DNA from: Undibacterium sp. KW1
GTDB lineage: Bacteria; Pseudomonadota; Gammaproteobacteria; Burkholderiales; Burkholderiaceae_D
Assembly: GCF_009937955.1 (NCBI RefSeq)
Contig: NZ_AP018439.1
Location: 6,493,366 to 6,557,365, forward strand
Direction of reading: 5' to 3'
DNA: 64,000 nucleotides
Of this stretch, positions 29,224-38,974 are shown one piece after another; the stretch's first letter is position 1; each line of letters starts with the position of its first letter. Position numbers and translations under genes: made by a program. The notes below the pieces were generated by a model. The model ran no database searches, was not told the DNA's origin, and saw nothing but the letters and a program-made list of their open reading frames with translations.

Positions 29224-29454
29224 ATGATGGATTGGATTCCTATAGTCCTGCTGACATTCAAGCTCCTCGTGCTCGCCATAGGCATGTTCTTCGCCATCAA
29301 GTGGCATTATGACCAAGGGAAGAAAATGGCGACGAATGCGGTACTACGCGCGGGCGGCAAGGTGGCCGCAATCTTCATGTTCTCGCTCATGGGCCTGGGA
29401 CTCTTCACCCTCGTCCTTGCCAGGACGTTCGGTTTGGACTTGAGTTTCCCGTGA
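29224..29454 (+). CDS. Small membrane protein of unknown function
   Basis: 76 residues with two clear transmembrane helices (WIPIVLLTFKLLVLAIGMFF and FMFSLMGLGLFTLVLA) joined by a charged loop (KWHYDQGKKMATNAVLRAGG). I do not recognise the family. The start at 29224 (or the next ATG at 29227) is chosen because the hydrophobic segment begins there; no strong ribosome-binding site is seen. The IS element begins 100 bases downstream. Confidence 0.6.
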   Translation: MMDWIPIVLLTFKLLVLAIGMFFAIKWHYDQGKKMATNAVLRAGGKVAAIFMFSLMGLGLFTLVLARTFGLDLSFP

Positions 29455-29553
29455 TCGCAAAGAATAGTCGGTTGATATCCAGTGATGCGGTAGCAATTCT
29501 CCGATGCGGCTATGAGGCAATGTAGGCAGGCGAGTCGTCTATATTTTTACTAG

Positions 29554-30406
29554 AACTCATTTCATAAATACCTTCGAAGCAGGCTCATAGAAAGAGCCAA
29601 ATGTACAAAGCTTGTATATCGATCAGCACAACGATCCCAAGGAGTGAGGACACGCTTGAATTTGTTGGGCCATGCGAACAGACGTTCGACTTTCCAGCAA
29701 CGCTTGTATCGACGCAAAGTGCGACCATCCTGAGTAACTGCACGTTTGCGGTTGCGTTTGTGTGGTGCGATCAGTTCTACACCTTGTTTTGCCAAGAGGC
29801 AATCGAGCGGATCACTATCGTAGGCGCGATCCCCAATAAGTCGTTTGGGTCGTCCCACCGTGATGGTTTCATCGAGCGTAGCTTCGACAAGGGTGACTTC
29901 ATGTGGGCTAGCAGAAGACGTGTGCACGGCGAGTGGAAGACCAGTAGCGTCTGCAATAACCATGAGCTTCGTACCCTTGCCCCGCTTGGTCTTTCCCACT
30001 TTTGGGCCCCTTTTTTTGCCAGCACAAATGTGCCGTCTATAAAGCATTCGGATAAATCGATTTGCCCCACTTCTTCCAGATGCCGTGCCAGCGTTTCCAA
30101 TATCTTGCGCAATACACCATCTTTAACCCACCGGCTAAATCGACGAAAGCAGGTAGAGCCTGATGGGAATCGGTCTGGTAAATCAGCCCAACAAGCTCCG
30201 GTACGTAATATCCATAAAATCCCGTTGAGCACCGCACGATTATCATGCACTTCGGGCCTTCCACGACCATCACTACGCCTGGTCGATTCTGGAATTAAGG
30301 GAGCTAATACGCTCCATTGATCTTCGGTTAATTCTTCTCTTCGTGTCATGCTCCAAGGTTAACATAATCCGAAAAAAGTTAACAGGCCCTATTTATGAAA
30401 TGAGTT
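29554..30406 (-). mobile_element. IS5-family insertion sequence (IS427-group type)
   Basis: An 853-bp element bounded by perfect 17-bp inverted repeats: AACTCATTTCATAAATA at 29554-29570 and its complement at 30390-30406. CTAG flanks both ends (29550-29553 and 30407-30410), which may be the target duplication, or a TA duplication with a longer terminal repeat. One transposase is encoded in two overlapping frames on the minus strand. The ends and slippery site are intact, so it may still be active. Confidence 0.9.
29562..30349 (-). CDS. IS5-family transposase, two frames joined by a programmed frameshift
   Basis: The upstream frame (30349 downwards) encodes the N-terminal part: MTRREELTEDQWSVLAPLIP, then FRRFSRWVKDGVL and the first catalytic aspartate in ECFIDGTF. 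The downstream frame (stop at 29562) carries KLMVIADATGLPLAV, the second aspartate in LIGDRAYDSDPL and the glutamate in CWKVERLFAW. They join at the minus-strand slippery run of seven A followed by GGGG (plus-strand T run 30011-30017), as known for IS427-group elements, giving one DDE enzyme of about 260 residues. No residue of the triad is missing. Confidence 0.9.
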
Positions 30407-30410
30407 CTAG

Positions 30411-30670
30411 TCTGCTTCAACGAGCTGTCTCCCAGGATAAGGTCGCGGAGATAAGCCTGTCCGCCATGAAGTGGGTAAATATTCAGTGGGTAATTATTCA
30501 GCAGGTATTATGCTGGCAGTCTGTTGGTCTTGGGCAAGCTAAGTGCTGGCGAGATAGCATTTGTATAAAAAACAGACATTCCGGCGTGGTAAGGCAGGTA
30601 TTTGTGATATCAGCAGGCAGGCAATTATCGGCAGGTTTATTCGTGCTAGCTCAGGTCTTGAATTGAGTCC
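30411..30670. other. Intergenic region beside the IS element
   Basis: About 260 bases with no recognisable gene. A plus-strand frame running out of the IS to 30666 has no family features. There are short direct repeats of the type GTGGGTAAATATTCA / GTGGGTAATTATTCA near 30472-30499. Nothing else is seen. Confidence 0.4.
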
Positions 30671-30723
30671 GTAAAAAATAAACTGAACTCCAAAATCTGG
30701 TGCTCCAATTTTGGGTTCAGTTC
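30671..30723 (-). terminator. Terminator of the chemoreceptor gene at 30722
   Basis: A stem of about 15 pairs with one mismatch, AACTGAACTCCAAAAT / ATTTTGGGTTCAGTT, loop of 11 bases (30681-30722). On the minus strand it runs into UUUAUUUUUUA. The stem begins at the present stop codon. A stop at 30755, in the frame that ends WEEF, would leave a more usual 33-base distance. Confidence 0.85.
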
Positions 30724-32479
30724 AAGTTTGTTGAGGAACTTTTATTGAAGGCTTAAAACTCTTCCCAGCCATCGGTCGCTGTTGCCACGGGTTCTTTTCT
30801 GGGGCTACTGGTTTTGTGGTTTTGGTGACAGGTTTAGCTGTCGGTTTGGACAGCCTGCGTACCAGCGGTTTTTCAGAAACGCTGGCGACTGCGACCGGTT
30901 TTGAAGCAGGTTTGGGTACAATGACGTGGCTCTGGTCAAGTTTAAAGACACTGACTATGCGGCTCAGGTTTTCGGCCTGGTCTTGCAAGGCACCTGCAGC
31001 GGCTGCGGCCTGCTCTACCAGGGCAGCATTTTGCTGCGTCATCTGATCCATCTGGGTAACGGCAACATTGATCTGTTCTATACCGGCGCTCTGCTCGGTG
31101 CCCGCTGCGGTAATTTCACTGATGATGTCACTGACGCGTTTGACACTATCCACGACTTCTTTCATGGTTTCACCAGCCTGATCAACCAGGCGGGTACCTT
31201 GTCCTACTTTATCGACAGAATCGTTGATGAGTTCCTTGATCTCTTTGGCGGCACTGGCCGAGCGCTGCGCGAGGTTGCGCACTTCTGATGCCACTACGGC
31301 AAAGCCGCGCCCTTGTTCACCGGCACGAGCAGCTTCTACCGCTGCGTTCAGGGCGAGGATATTGGTCTGGAAGGCAATCCCGTCGATGACGGCGATGATA
31401 TCGACGATTTTTTTCGAGGATTCATTGATGGAACCCATGGTATCAACTACCTGCGACACCACATCGCCACCTTTTTGTGCCACCGCAGATGCAGAATGGG
31501 ACAGTTGATTGGCCTGGCGTGCATTATCGCTATTGTGTTTGATGGTAGAGGTAATCTCTTCCATCGAAGAAGCGGTTTCTTCGAGTGAACTGGCCTGGTT
31601 TTCTGTACGGTTGGACAAGTCCATATTACCTTCGGCAATTTCTTTGGTCGCCGAAGCAATTTCATCGGTGCCCTGACGTACTTCACTGACTACCTTTAGC
31701 AGGCTCTGGTTCATTTCTTTCAACGCTTGCAATAACAAACCGGTTTCATCAATGGTGTGCGACTCGATATGGCTGGTCAGGTCGCCGGCAGCCACGGTCT
31801 GAGCGACCCTGACAGCGTCTTGCAATGGCCGTGACACAATGCGCGCAATCGCGACCGCAAGCAATATGCCAAGGACGAGACTACTGACAAGCACGATGAT
31901 AATCAGGGTGCGTGAAGACTCATAAGATTCCGTACCACGCTTGTAGGCATCAACACCACCCTCGACATTGGTCTTGACCATTTTATCGACGAGAGCACGG
32001 ACTTTGGTATTGAGCTTGGAAGAGTCTCCACGCATCAAGGCCATGGCATCCTTGCTGTTACCCTCTTTTGCCAATGCCGCCATCTTGTCCGAGATTTGCA
32101 AATACTCGGTCATAGACTTGCTGTATTCCTCAAACTGCTTTTTTTCATCAGGATCAGAAATCAGACGTGAATACTCGGCCTCGTTCTCTTTGAGGCCGCT
32201 CACAGCTTCTTTGGTGCGGCCTATATATTTTTCGACCTCTTCGGCATTTTCAGCGGAAACCAGTTGTGCTTCCTGTGAGCGTATGCGCGATACTCTTTCC
32301 TTGATACCCATGGCGGCGTTCACGCTGGGCATCCAGTTGGTGCCCAGCTCGTAGGCGTTCTGGTTCACCTTGGCCAGCATGGTAATCGAAAATACGCCGA
32401 GGAATATCGTCAGCAGCAACAGCAAACCAAAGCCAACAAACAGCTTGGCTGAAATTTTCAGGTTATAAAAAATCTTCAT
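30722..32479 (-). CDS. Methyl-accepting chemotaxis protein, C-terminus frameshifted
   Basis: 585 residues from ATG 32479 (GGGAG upstream). First transmembrane helix at about 10-30, a four-helix-bundle periplasmic sensor ([20 protein letters not shown]), second helix at about 185-205, HAMP, then the cytoplasmic signalling domain with the hairpin tip [20 protein letters not shown]. It closely resembles the next gene upstream. Near the end the frame reads KNPWQQRPMAGKS to a stop at 30722, but another frame encodes EPVATATDGWEEF and stops at 30753-30755. A lost base near the T run 30795-30798 would explain this; WEEF is the CheR/CheB docking pentapeptide type and the paralogue ends DWEEF. Confidence 0.93.
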   Translation of the reverse strand: MKIFYNLKISAKLFVGFGLLLLLTIFLGVFSITMLAKVNQNAYELGTNWMPSVNAAMGIKERVSRIRSQEAQLVSAENAEEVEKYIGRTKEAVSGLKENEAEYSRLISDPDEKKQFEEYSKSMTEYLQISDKMAALAKEGNSKDAMALMRGDSSKLNTKVRALVDKMVKTNVEGGVDAYKRGTESYESSRTLIIIVLVSSLVLGILLAVAIARIVSRPLQDAVRVAQTVAAGDLTSHIESHTIDETGLLLQALKEMNQSLLKVVSEVRQGTDEIASATKEIAEGNMDLSNRTENQASSLEETASSMEEITSTIKHNSDNARQANQLSHSASAVAQKGGDVVSQVVDTMGSINESSKKIVDIIAVIDGIAFQTNILALNAAVEAARAGEQGRGFAVVASEVRNLAQRSASAAKEIKELINDSVDKVGQGTRLVDQAGETMKEVVDSVKRVSDIISEITAAGTEQSAGIEQINVAVTQMDQMTQQNAALVEQAAAAAGALQDQAENLSRIVSVFKLDQSHVIVPKPASKPVAVASVSEKPLVRRLSKPTAKPVTKTTKPVAPEKNPWQQRPMAGKSFKPSIKVPQQT

Positions 32480-32548
32480 CACAACTCCCGGTAAAAGGGA
32501 CGACAATACGTCGAAAAAAAGTCAGTAATACGGGCCGGGTCAGACATC

Positions 32549-34264
32549 TCAGAATTCTTCCCAGTCTTGCTCTGTTTTGGCTGGTTCTCGCTGTTTGGAT
32601 ACTGCTTTTGCTGGTGGCAGTTTGCGTGTATTCGCTGCAGGTTTATCGGCTTGTGCAGATATTCTGACTGCGGGCCCGGCTACCTGTTTTTGAAAACCTG
32701 CTGCAGGCTGCACGTGATGGAGTTTGAACACCGCAACAACGCGGCTCAGGTTGGCTGCCTGTTCTTGCAGAGCCCCCGCTGCTGCGGCGGCTTCTTCCAC
32801 CAGCGCGGCGTTCTGCTGGGTGACCTGGTCCATTTGTATGATGGCGGTATTGATCTGGTCTATGCCTGAGCTTTGTTCGGCACCGGCTGCCGTGATTTCG
32901 CTGATGATGTCACTGACACGCTTGACGCTATCGACCACTTCTTTCATGGTGATACCTGCTTCATCGACCAGGCGTGTACCGAGACCGACCTTTTCGACTG
33001 AGTCATTGATGAGAGTCTTGATTTCTTTTGCGGCACTGGCAGAGCGCTGCGCGAGGTTGCGCACTTCTGATGCCACCACGGCAAAGCCGCGCCCCTGTTC
33101 GCCAGCCCGTGCAGCCTCTACCGCTGCGTTCAGCGCCAGGATATTGGTCTGGAAGGCGATGCCATCAATGACAGCGATGATATCGACAATTTTTTTAGAC
33201 GATTCGCTGATGGAACCCATGGTATCCACTACTTGTGATACCACACTACCGCCTTTTTGCGCAACGGCAGAAGCCGAATGCGACAACTGATTGGCCTGGC
33301 GCGCATTATCACTGTTATGCTTGACGGTAGAAGTCAGTTCTTCCATGGAAGATGCCGTTTCTTCGAGAGAACCGGCCTGGCTTTCTGTGCGGGCTGACAA
33401 ATCCATATTGCCATTCGCAATTTCTGTCGAAGCGGTGGCGATCAGGTCTGTACCGGTGCGCACTTCGCTGACTACCGACAAGAGGCTGGCATTCATTTCT
33501 TTCAGGGCTTGCAGGAGTTCCCCGGTTTCGTCCCTGGTCTTGACCTGAATATCGCTGGTCAGGTCGCCAGAGGCCACCGTCTTGGCGACCTTGACTGCTT
33601 CCTGCAAGGGTCTTGCCACCACCCTGGCTATCCAGGAGGCCAGTAACAGGCCAAGTGCAATGGTCACCACGATGAGGCCGATTATCAAGGCTCGGGAGTT
33701 GGCATAGATCTGTTCGCCCATACGGTATTCAGCGATACCGCCATCGGCGTTTACCCGCACCATCTTGTCGGCTAGCGCCAGTATCTCGGCATTCAGTTTT
33801 GACGACTCGCCGCGCAAGGTGGTGCGCGCTTCTTCCATATTGCCTGCATTGGCCTGGGCGGTCAGCTTTTTTGCCTCTACTACATAGCGATCCCACAGTT
33901 TGCTGTAGTCGGCAAAGAACTTTTTTTCGTCCTCCGTGCTGATCAGTTTGACGTAGTCTGCTTCATACTTCTTGAGCTCGGCAACATAATCATTCCAGCG
34001 TTTTTCGTATTTCTTCAAATTCGCTTCATCACCTGCTGATAACACTATTTGCATTTCCTGCGTGCGCAGGCGTGAAATTCTTTCCTTCATGCCCATGGCG
34101 GCGTTCACGCTGGGCATCCAGTTGGTGCCCAGTTCCAGTGCAGTACCATTTACCCGCGACAATTGAAAGACTGAAAAGCCGCCAAGAAAAACGGTGAGTA
34201 TCAGCAGCAGCATAAAGCCAACGAACAGCTTGGCAGAAATCCTCAGGTCGTAAAACAATTTCAT
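32549..34264 (-). CDS. Methyl-accepting chemotaxis protein with CheR/CheB tether
   Basis: 571-residue chemoreceptor: transmembrane helix at about 10-30, four-helix-bundle sensor domain (residues about 35-185, with [20 protein letters not shown]), second helix at about 190-210, HAMP, signalling domain with hairpin tip [20 protein letters not shown], and a flexible proline/lysine linker ending in DWEEF, the x-W-x-x-F docking peptide for CheR and CheB. Sensor domain ligands of this class are often bound directly or through a binding protein; the PstS-like protein just upstream could be such a partner (inference). The next receptor gene follows after 69 bases and is a paralogue, most divergent in the sensor domain. 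Confidence 0.95.
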   Translation of the reverse strand: MKLFYDLRISAKLFVGFMLLLILTVFLGGFSVFQLSRVNGTALELGTNWMPSVNAAMGMKERISRLRTQEMQIVLSAGDEANLKKYEKRWNDYVAELKKYEADYVKLISTEDEKKFFADYSKLWDRYVVEAKKLTAQANAGNMEEARTTLRGESSKLNAEILALADKMVRVNADGGIAEYRMGEQIYANSRALIIGLIVVTIALGLLLASWIARVVARPLQEAVKVAKTVASGDLTSDIQVKTRDETGELLQALKEMNASLLSVVSEVRTGTDLIATASTEIANGNMDLSARTESQAGSLEETASSMEELTSTVKHNSDNARQANQLSHSASAVAQKGGSVVSQVVDTMGSISESSKKIVDIIAVIDGIAFQTNILALNAAVEAARAGEQGRGFAVVASEVRNLAQRSASAAKEIKTLINDSVEKVGLGTRLVDEAGITMKEVVDSVKRVSDIISEITAAGAEQSSGIDQINTAIIQMDQVTQQNAALVEEAAAAAGALQEQAANLSRVVAVFKLHHVQPAAGFQKQVAGPAVRISAQADKPAANTRKLPPAKAVSKQREPAKTEQDWEEF

Positions 34265-34420
34265 GGTGAGTCCTTTACAGAAAAGAACAACAAAATTGCT
34301 AAGGTCAGGAAATCAGGAACAGAGGCAGGGGATGCTATAACTATATATCTAGTTGTAGAAGGAAGTGTTGCAAAATGCAAATTTCTTATTACTAATCAGC
34401 AGGACAGGTGAGAAAAGCGT

Positions 34421-34460
34421 GGCAAAAAAAAAGAAAGCTGACCAGCAGCTTTCTTTTTGA
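34421..34460. terminator. Bidirectional-looking terminator after the PstS-like gene
   Basis: Perfect ten-base stem AAGAAAGCTG / CAGCTTTCTT with a five-base loop (34431-34455), A run on the left and T run on the right. It ends the porin-PstS-like unit on the minus strand and separates it from the chemoreceptor genes. Confidence 0.85.
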
Positions 34461-34479
34461 TAATTGGCCGACTGATTGG

Positions 34480-34893
34480 TCAGGGCAAGAAAGTGACAAC
34501 CTTGACCGTGGCATCCACCGCTGATTTTTCTATATAGCCTATGCCGGTAGGATTGGCAGCCACGGCTTTTTTTACTTCTGCACTATTGTGCAATTCCTTC
34601 GGTGCTGTACCTTTGCCGGTGAACACCAGCTTGGACCAGATGGTCTTTACTTCAGACAAGTCCTTGTCGGCGACTTTCTTGTAGAACTCTGCACGTATCG
34701 GTGAGTTGTCTGGCAAATCGACAGGAGTAAACATGGCCGACTTGCCAAGGAAAAACTGCGAAGCCTGGGTGGCTGTCATTGCCGTTGCCGGGTTGGCAGT
34801 ATTCACGATCACTACCAGCTCGGCTGCTTGCACCATTGCAGTGCCAGTCATGACAGTGGCGGCCAACAAAAACTGTATCAATAGCTTATTCAT
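34480..34893 (-). CDS. Half-size PstS-like phosphate-type substrate-binding protein
   Basis: 137 residues from ATG 34893, with GGAGG just upstream (the frame opens five codons earlier). Signal peptide LLAATVMTGTAMVQA, mature start AELVVIVN. The domain resembles one lobe of the PstS fold: SQFFLGKSAMFTPVDLPDN, IRAEFYKKV, IWSKLVFTGKG, and VAANPTGIGYIEKSAV with the Gly-x-Gly-Tyr seen in phosphate-binding proteins. Full PstS has about 330 residues, so this is a stand-alone half domain, a form common next to porins in this group. It lies 14 bases after the porin stop and so is co-transcribed. Anion binding is inferred. Confidence 0.85.
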   Translation of the reverse strand: MNKLLIQFLLAATVMTGTAMVQAAELVVIVNTANPATAMTATQASQFFLGKSAMFTPVDLPDNSPIRAEFYKKVADKDLSEVKTIWSKLVFTGKGTAPKELHNSAEVKKAVAANPTGIGYIEKSAVDATVKVVTFLP

Positions 34894-34907
34894 CGCGCCT
34901 CCCCCCA

Positions 34908-36101
34908 TCAGAATACAAAATCAACTGCTGCTGCAAACACGGTCACTGGACCTTTGAAACCCGGCTTGGCATTGATGAATACCCCTGGGCCATTGTCGGG
35001 TGACATCCTGTCGAGCTGCAATTTCAGTGCGGCAGATTTATGGAAATCCCAGCGTACACCTATGCTGTTGCTGCTTTGTATAGGAGATGCTGACGCCAAA
35101 GCATTGGCTCCCAGCGTATAAGGCAGCAGCGGGCCAGCTGTTGGCAAGCCAGCGACAGTGCGTGGGCTGTCCTGGGTGGCCGATGCATGGACTACATAGG
35201 GAAGGAAGGCACCCATGCGGTAGCCAAACATGGTGTACCAGGAAGTGGTGTCAGCAATAGACAGGCTGGCAGATTTACGCTTGCCATATTCTGCCTGCAC
35301 TACCATGCTCTTCCAATCCACACCGAGACCGACGGAAGTGAAAGAAGCCTTGGTGTCATTCACTGCAATTGCATTTGCCCCAGAGGCAAAACCAAACTTC
35401 GTCAGGCCAGAAACCAGGGTGTTCAGGTTAGTGGAATTATCGACAGTGACATTCGCATCGACACGGCCAAAACGGAAAGTGAAAGGACCGTTTTCAGCAA
35501 CGATATTGATGCTCGATACCTTTTTAAATTTCGCTGTGAAGCCACCGCGGTTGTCCGAGTCTGTGACACCATAGGCAACTTGTGCAGTCACGGAAGTATC
35601 ACCAAGATTGGTCTGGTACAGCACGTCGGCACCATCCAGGCTTTCCAGCGTGACCTGGGTATACATTTCTACTGGCGGGCGCAACATGGTGTTGGCATAG
35701 CCTACATTACGGTAGTCAGAAATCATATACACAGGCAGACCGACGCGGCCCACGCGTATGTTCAGGTTGTCAGATACCTTGGCTTTGGCAAAGGCCCAGG
35801 CCAGTTCTGCACCAAAATTGTCCGTAACGTTTTTACGCACCAGACCCTGCCCCGTAAAAGACAGCCAGTCATTCATTTTTGCCGTGACCTGCAAACCAAG
35901 ATTGGAATCCACCCCGGTTTTTGCGCCGCTGGTGACGCCAGCCAATTGATTTGGGCGGGCAAACTCTGCGTCAGAAGTATTGCTGCGTGTCAGTGCGGCC
36001 GTACCAAATCCGCTAACGGTGATGTTCGATGTGTCCTCAGCCCAGGCGGCTGAAACAGCGGATGCCATCGCCAATAAAGTGATAAAAGGTTTCAATTTCA
36101 T
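34908..36101 (-). CDS. Outer-membrane porin
   Basis: 397 residues. Signal peptide (ITLLAMASAVSAAWA), then an all-beta mature part starting TSNITVSGFGTAAL, with many alternating strands and a terminal phenylalanine (AAAVDFVF), as needed for insertion by the Bam complex. The ribosome-binding site AAGGAG precedes the ATG. It is of the trimeric-porin superfamily but not the common short OmpC-like type; the segment MLRPPVEMYTQVTLESLDGA recalls porins found beside PstS-like proteins. It is the first gene of a two-gene unit. The upstream gap to 36384 shows no Pho-box-like sequence that I trust. Confidence 0.88.
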   Translation of the reverse strand: MKLKPFITLLAMASAVSAAWAEDTSNITVSGFGTAALTRSNTSDAEFARPNQLAGVTSGAKTGVDSNLGLQVTAKMNDWLSFTGQGLVRKNVTDNFGAELAWAFAKAKVSDNLNIRVGRVGLPVYMISDYRNVGYANTMLRPPVEMYTQVTLESLDGADVLYQTNLGDTSVTAQVAYGVTDSDNRGGFTAKFKKVSSINIVAENGPFTFRFGRVDANVTVDNSTNLNTLVSGLTKFGFASGANAIAVNDTKASFTSVGLGVDWKSMVVQAEYGKRKSASLSIADTTSWYTMFGYRMGAFLPYVVHASATQDSPRTVAGLPTAGPLLPYTLGANALASASPIQSSNSIGVRWDFHKSAALKLQLDRMSPDNGPGVFINAKPGFKGPVTVFAAAVDFVF

Positions 36102-36384
36102 GCTATCTCCTTGAAAGTTTCTTCATTGTAAGTTTTATTGAACAGACAGATTTAGACTATTTCCTCAGGGAAATCCGCAAAACAATTGCATAGTGGCAAC
36201 TCGATGGTTGGCAAAAAAATAGTAATCTGTTATGTGATTTTTTGATGCCTACTAGGAGATGCTTGACGGAAACATAAACAAAAGGCCCGCCTTTTCAAAT
36301 TAGGCGATGGTCAGACTTACAAAAAGTCATTTCACCATTTCTTGCACTTTCCGTGGCGAAATGCCGACAATACGCATGCTTAAA

Positions 36385-36417
36385 AAGCAAAAATGGCAGG
36401 TCAAAACGGCCTGCCAT
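36385..36417 (-). terminator. Terminator of the TonB-dependent receptor gene
   Basis: Perfect eight-base stem ATGGCAGG / CCTGCCAT with a nine-base loop (36393-36417), then UUUUGCUUUUUA on the minus strand. It lies 27 bases after the receptor stop. Confidence 0.85.
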
Positions 36418-36443
36418 CACCAAATCAGTGCACGCAAATTAGT

Positions 36444-38660
36444 TTAAAAATCAGCCGTCACTGAAAAATTCCAGCTGCGTGCTGGTACAAAAGTATATTG
36501 ATCAAATGCTGCACCCTTGCTATTTGCGGAAATGGATGTGGCATCCTGTTTGTCGAACAGATTATTGATGCCAAACTGCGCCTTCACATTTTTGAGCATC
36601 AGCCCATCGGTCTTGTAGCGATAACCGATAGTGAAATCCGTAGTTGTATAAGCCGCTATTTTGTAGGCTGACGGTTCGCCATCTTTTGCATATTGCTGGC
36701 CCGTGGTTTTTGCGATCAGTGAAGCATGCAAGCCGTTGGCCTTGTACAGCAAACCAAAAGCAGAGGTAGATTCTGGTGCCTTGGCAACCTGCAAGCCTGT
36801 GTCTTTTGTCTTGGCACTATTCAGGGAAGCATTCGCATGCACTGAGAAACCGCTACCGAGATAGTAAGTCGCCGCAGCTTCTATCCCCTTGTAGATGACA
36901 CCACCCTGGTTGTAATACACGACATCATTGCCTGTGCCAGTGGATGCAATCTTGTTGTTGAAGTCTATGTAATACACATCGGCATCCAGCGTCAAATCGC
37001 GGGATTGATGAACCATGCCCAACTGATAATTGGTCGATGTCTGTGGCTTTGGTGCGCTCAGGCTGGGCGTGTTGACATAGAACATGGACAAGTCAGGCAC
37101 CAGAAAGCCGCGGGCGATTTGCGTATAGGCAGACCATTCCTTGTTGATGCTGTAGTTGGCAGTCAGGAAAGGCAAGGTCGTTGTATAGGTTTGCTCTGTA
37201 ACGGTCGGGATGCGGGTGGTCTGGTTGACCTTGGCATCGAGTGAGCGCTGGAAGCTGACATATTTCAAACCTGGGGTAATTGTCAGGTCTGGCATCGCGG
37301 CCCATTCAAATTCGACGAAGGGCTGATATTGCCTCCAGTTCGAGCCTTGCTCATAGGCGACATTCTTGGGTGCAGTCGATTCTTTCGGGTTGGCGACACC
37401 CAGGGTCCAGTCAAAGTCATAGGTATGGCGGTTGGTGCTGGCATTTTCCATCCATATGCCAAGACGCAGCAAGCCAGCATCAAATTGATTGCTCGCCTTC
37501 AGGATATCGCCATTCACGCGGTAGGCATTGAGCTTGTTATAACCCGGGACATTCAGATTACCTGTTACACCAGCCTTGGTGCCATTCGCAGTCGCGCCAC
37601 TGGCGTCCTGGCCAGAGTAAGTGTCATTGGTATAGGAGTAGGTGTAGAGGGTATTATCGATTCCCCAGCCAGCCAGTTTTGACTGCAGGCGTATGTAGTC
37701 AAAATCCGTGTTTTTATTATTGAAGTTGTAGCCGTAATAATTCTGGCTCTTGGGATCATTATTGAGTGCATAGTTTTTGCCGAACTGCGCTACCTGGTTC
37801 AAGGTCACGCCACCTTTGTCGGCTGCATAGCTGGTGATTTTGTTGAAGGTCGAGAACACGGTCAGCGTGGTGTCCTTGCCCAGGCTGCGTTGCAGTTTGA
37901 ACTGGTAATTGTCTTCGGTCACGCCGCTATAAGTCAGATAGCCATCTGTCGTCAGGCGCGAACCATTGAACATGAAACGGGTATCGCCAAAATACGAGCT
38001 GGTGCCGCTGTCGATTTGCACGCCAGTCATCCTGGTATTCCAGGAACCAAATGTGGCATAAGGCGAGAAATGAAAATCCTGCGACAACTCTTTGGAAAAC
38101 AGATTGACCGAGCCACCAAATGTCGCCTGCCCCAGATTGCTGGCATTGCCAGGGCCACGTTCTATGACCATGCCACCGATGATGCGTGCCGGGAAATACG
38201 ATGTGGAATGATGAGTAGGATTATTGGTGTCGCCAAAAGGAATGCCATCATAGGTGATGTTATATTCACCATCCTGAAAGCCACGCAGTGTCACCTTGGT
38301 TTCTGCCAGGCCCGGCCCATTCGGTGAGACACCGGCACCGACGCTGGGGGCGATGCGTGCCACCGCATTAAAATCTGCCAGTGGCGTCACTGATTGTTCT
38401 ATGAAGGTCGCCGTGATCACGGACTGTGGCTGAGTCGCTTTCAACGACGTTTGTACTGGTGCCCGGTTACCTATTGAAGAGCCACTGATGACAACACGCG
38501 ATTTGATGGCATCCGCATCCAGCGCGGATGGGGATTCTTGAACAGTTTCAGGAGCAGCAATGGCTTGCGCCATGACGTGCTGCTGTGTCATGCATGCGAT
38601 GGCGAGCAACACCTGCGCCGTCATGATATGCATGGAAAATTGAACTTGCTTGCGTGTCAT
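36444..38660 (-). CDS. TonB-dependent outer-membrane receptor
   Basis: 738 residues from ATG 38660 (GGAAGG upstream); a longer frame to 38777 adds an unlikely extension. Signal peptide LLAIACMTQQHVMAQA. The plug domain contains VSPNGPGLAETKVTLRGFQD and ERGPGNASNLGQATFGGSVN, and the 22-stranded barrel ends FSVTADF. This class imports iron chelates, vitamins or sugars by TonB energy. No siderophore or regulator gene is adjacent, and I see no convincing Fur box, so the ligand is open. The 314-base gap to the divergent gene at 38975 holds nothing else clear. Confidence 0.93.
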   Translation of the reverse strand: MTRKQVQFSMHIMTAQVLLAIACMTQQHVMAQAIAAPETVQESPSALDADAIKSRVVISGSSIGNRAPVQTSLKATQPQSVITATFIEQSVTPLADFNAVARIAPSVGAGVSPNGPGLAETKVTLRGFQDGEYNITYDGIPFGDTNNPTHHSTSYFPARIIGGMVIERGPGNASNLGQATFGGSVNLFSKELSQDFHFSPYATFGSWNTRMTGVQIDSGTSSYFGDTRFMFNGSRLTTDGYLTYSGVTEDNYQFKLQRSLGKDTTLTVFSTFNKITSYAADKGGVTLNQVAQFGKNYALNNDPKSQNYYGYNFNNKNTDFDYIRLQSKLAGWGIDNTLYTYSYTNDTYSGQDASGATANGTKAGVTGNLNVPGYNKLNAYRVNGDILKASNQFDAGLLRLGIWMENASTNRHTYDFDWTLGVANPKESTAPKNVAYEQGSNWRQYQPFVEFEWAAMPDLTITPGLKYVSFQRSLDAKVNQTTRIPTVTEQTYTTTLPFLTANYSINKEWSAYTQIARGFLVPDLSMFYVNTPSLSAPKPQTSTNYQLGMVHQSRDLTLDADVYYIDFNNKIASTGTGNDVVYYNQGGVIYKGIEAAATYYLGSGFSVHANASLNSAKTKDTGLQVAKAPESTSAFGLLYKANGLHASLIAKTTGQQYAKDGEPSAYKIAAYTTTDFTIGYRYKTDGLMLKNVKAQFGINNLFDKQDATSISANSKGAAFDQYTFVPARSWNFSVTADF

Positions 38661-38974
38661 TATTTGCCTTCCAATGAACTTGGTGGGTAGAAAACCCGCA
38701 AGTGTAGGAAGTGCATGTGACCGGACGGTGTAAATAGCGTGACTGTTTGATGACGCAGCAACAGGCTCTGTTTGCAAAAGTTAAAAATCTTGAACTCATT
38801 GTAAATCCCGGCTTATGCCAGGTGGATCGTTGTATCGTCCTCATCTGTAAGAAATATATATAAATTTTCTTGAAGGGCACTTCCTTCTTATAATCAATTG
38901 ATCTGCGTTCTGGTAGCATTAATTGCACTATTGGCAAACAATTTAGACTATTTCCCATAAGACGGAGTCCATGA

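Noticed and set aside
29600..30320. Plus-strand frame of 239 codons across the IS element
   Set aside because: Antisense shadow of the transposase.
36150..38955. The 15-base string ATTTAGACTATTTCC occurs before the porin gene and before the binding-protein gene at 38975
   Set aside because: It has opposite orientation relative to the two genes, and one 15-base match in 64 kb is within chance expectation.
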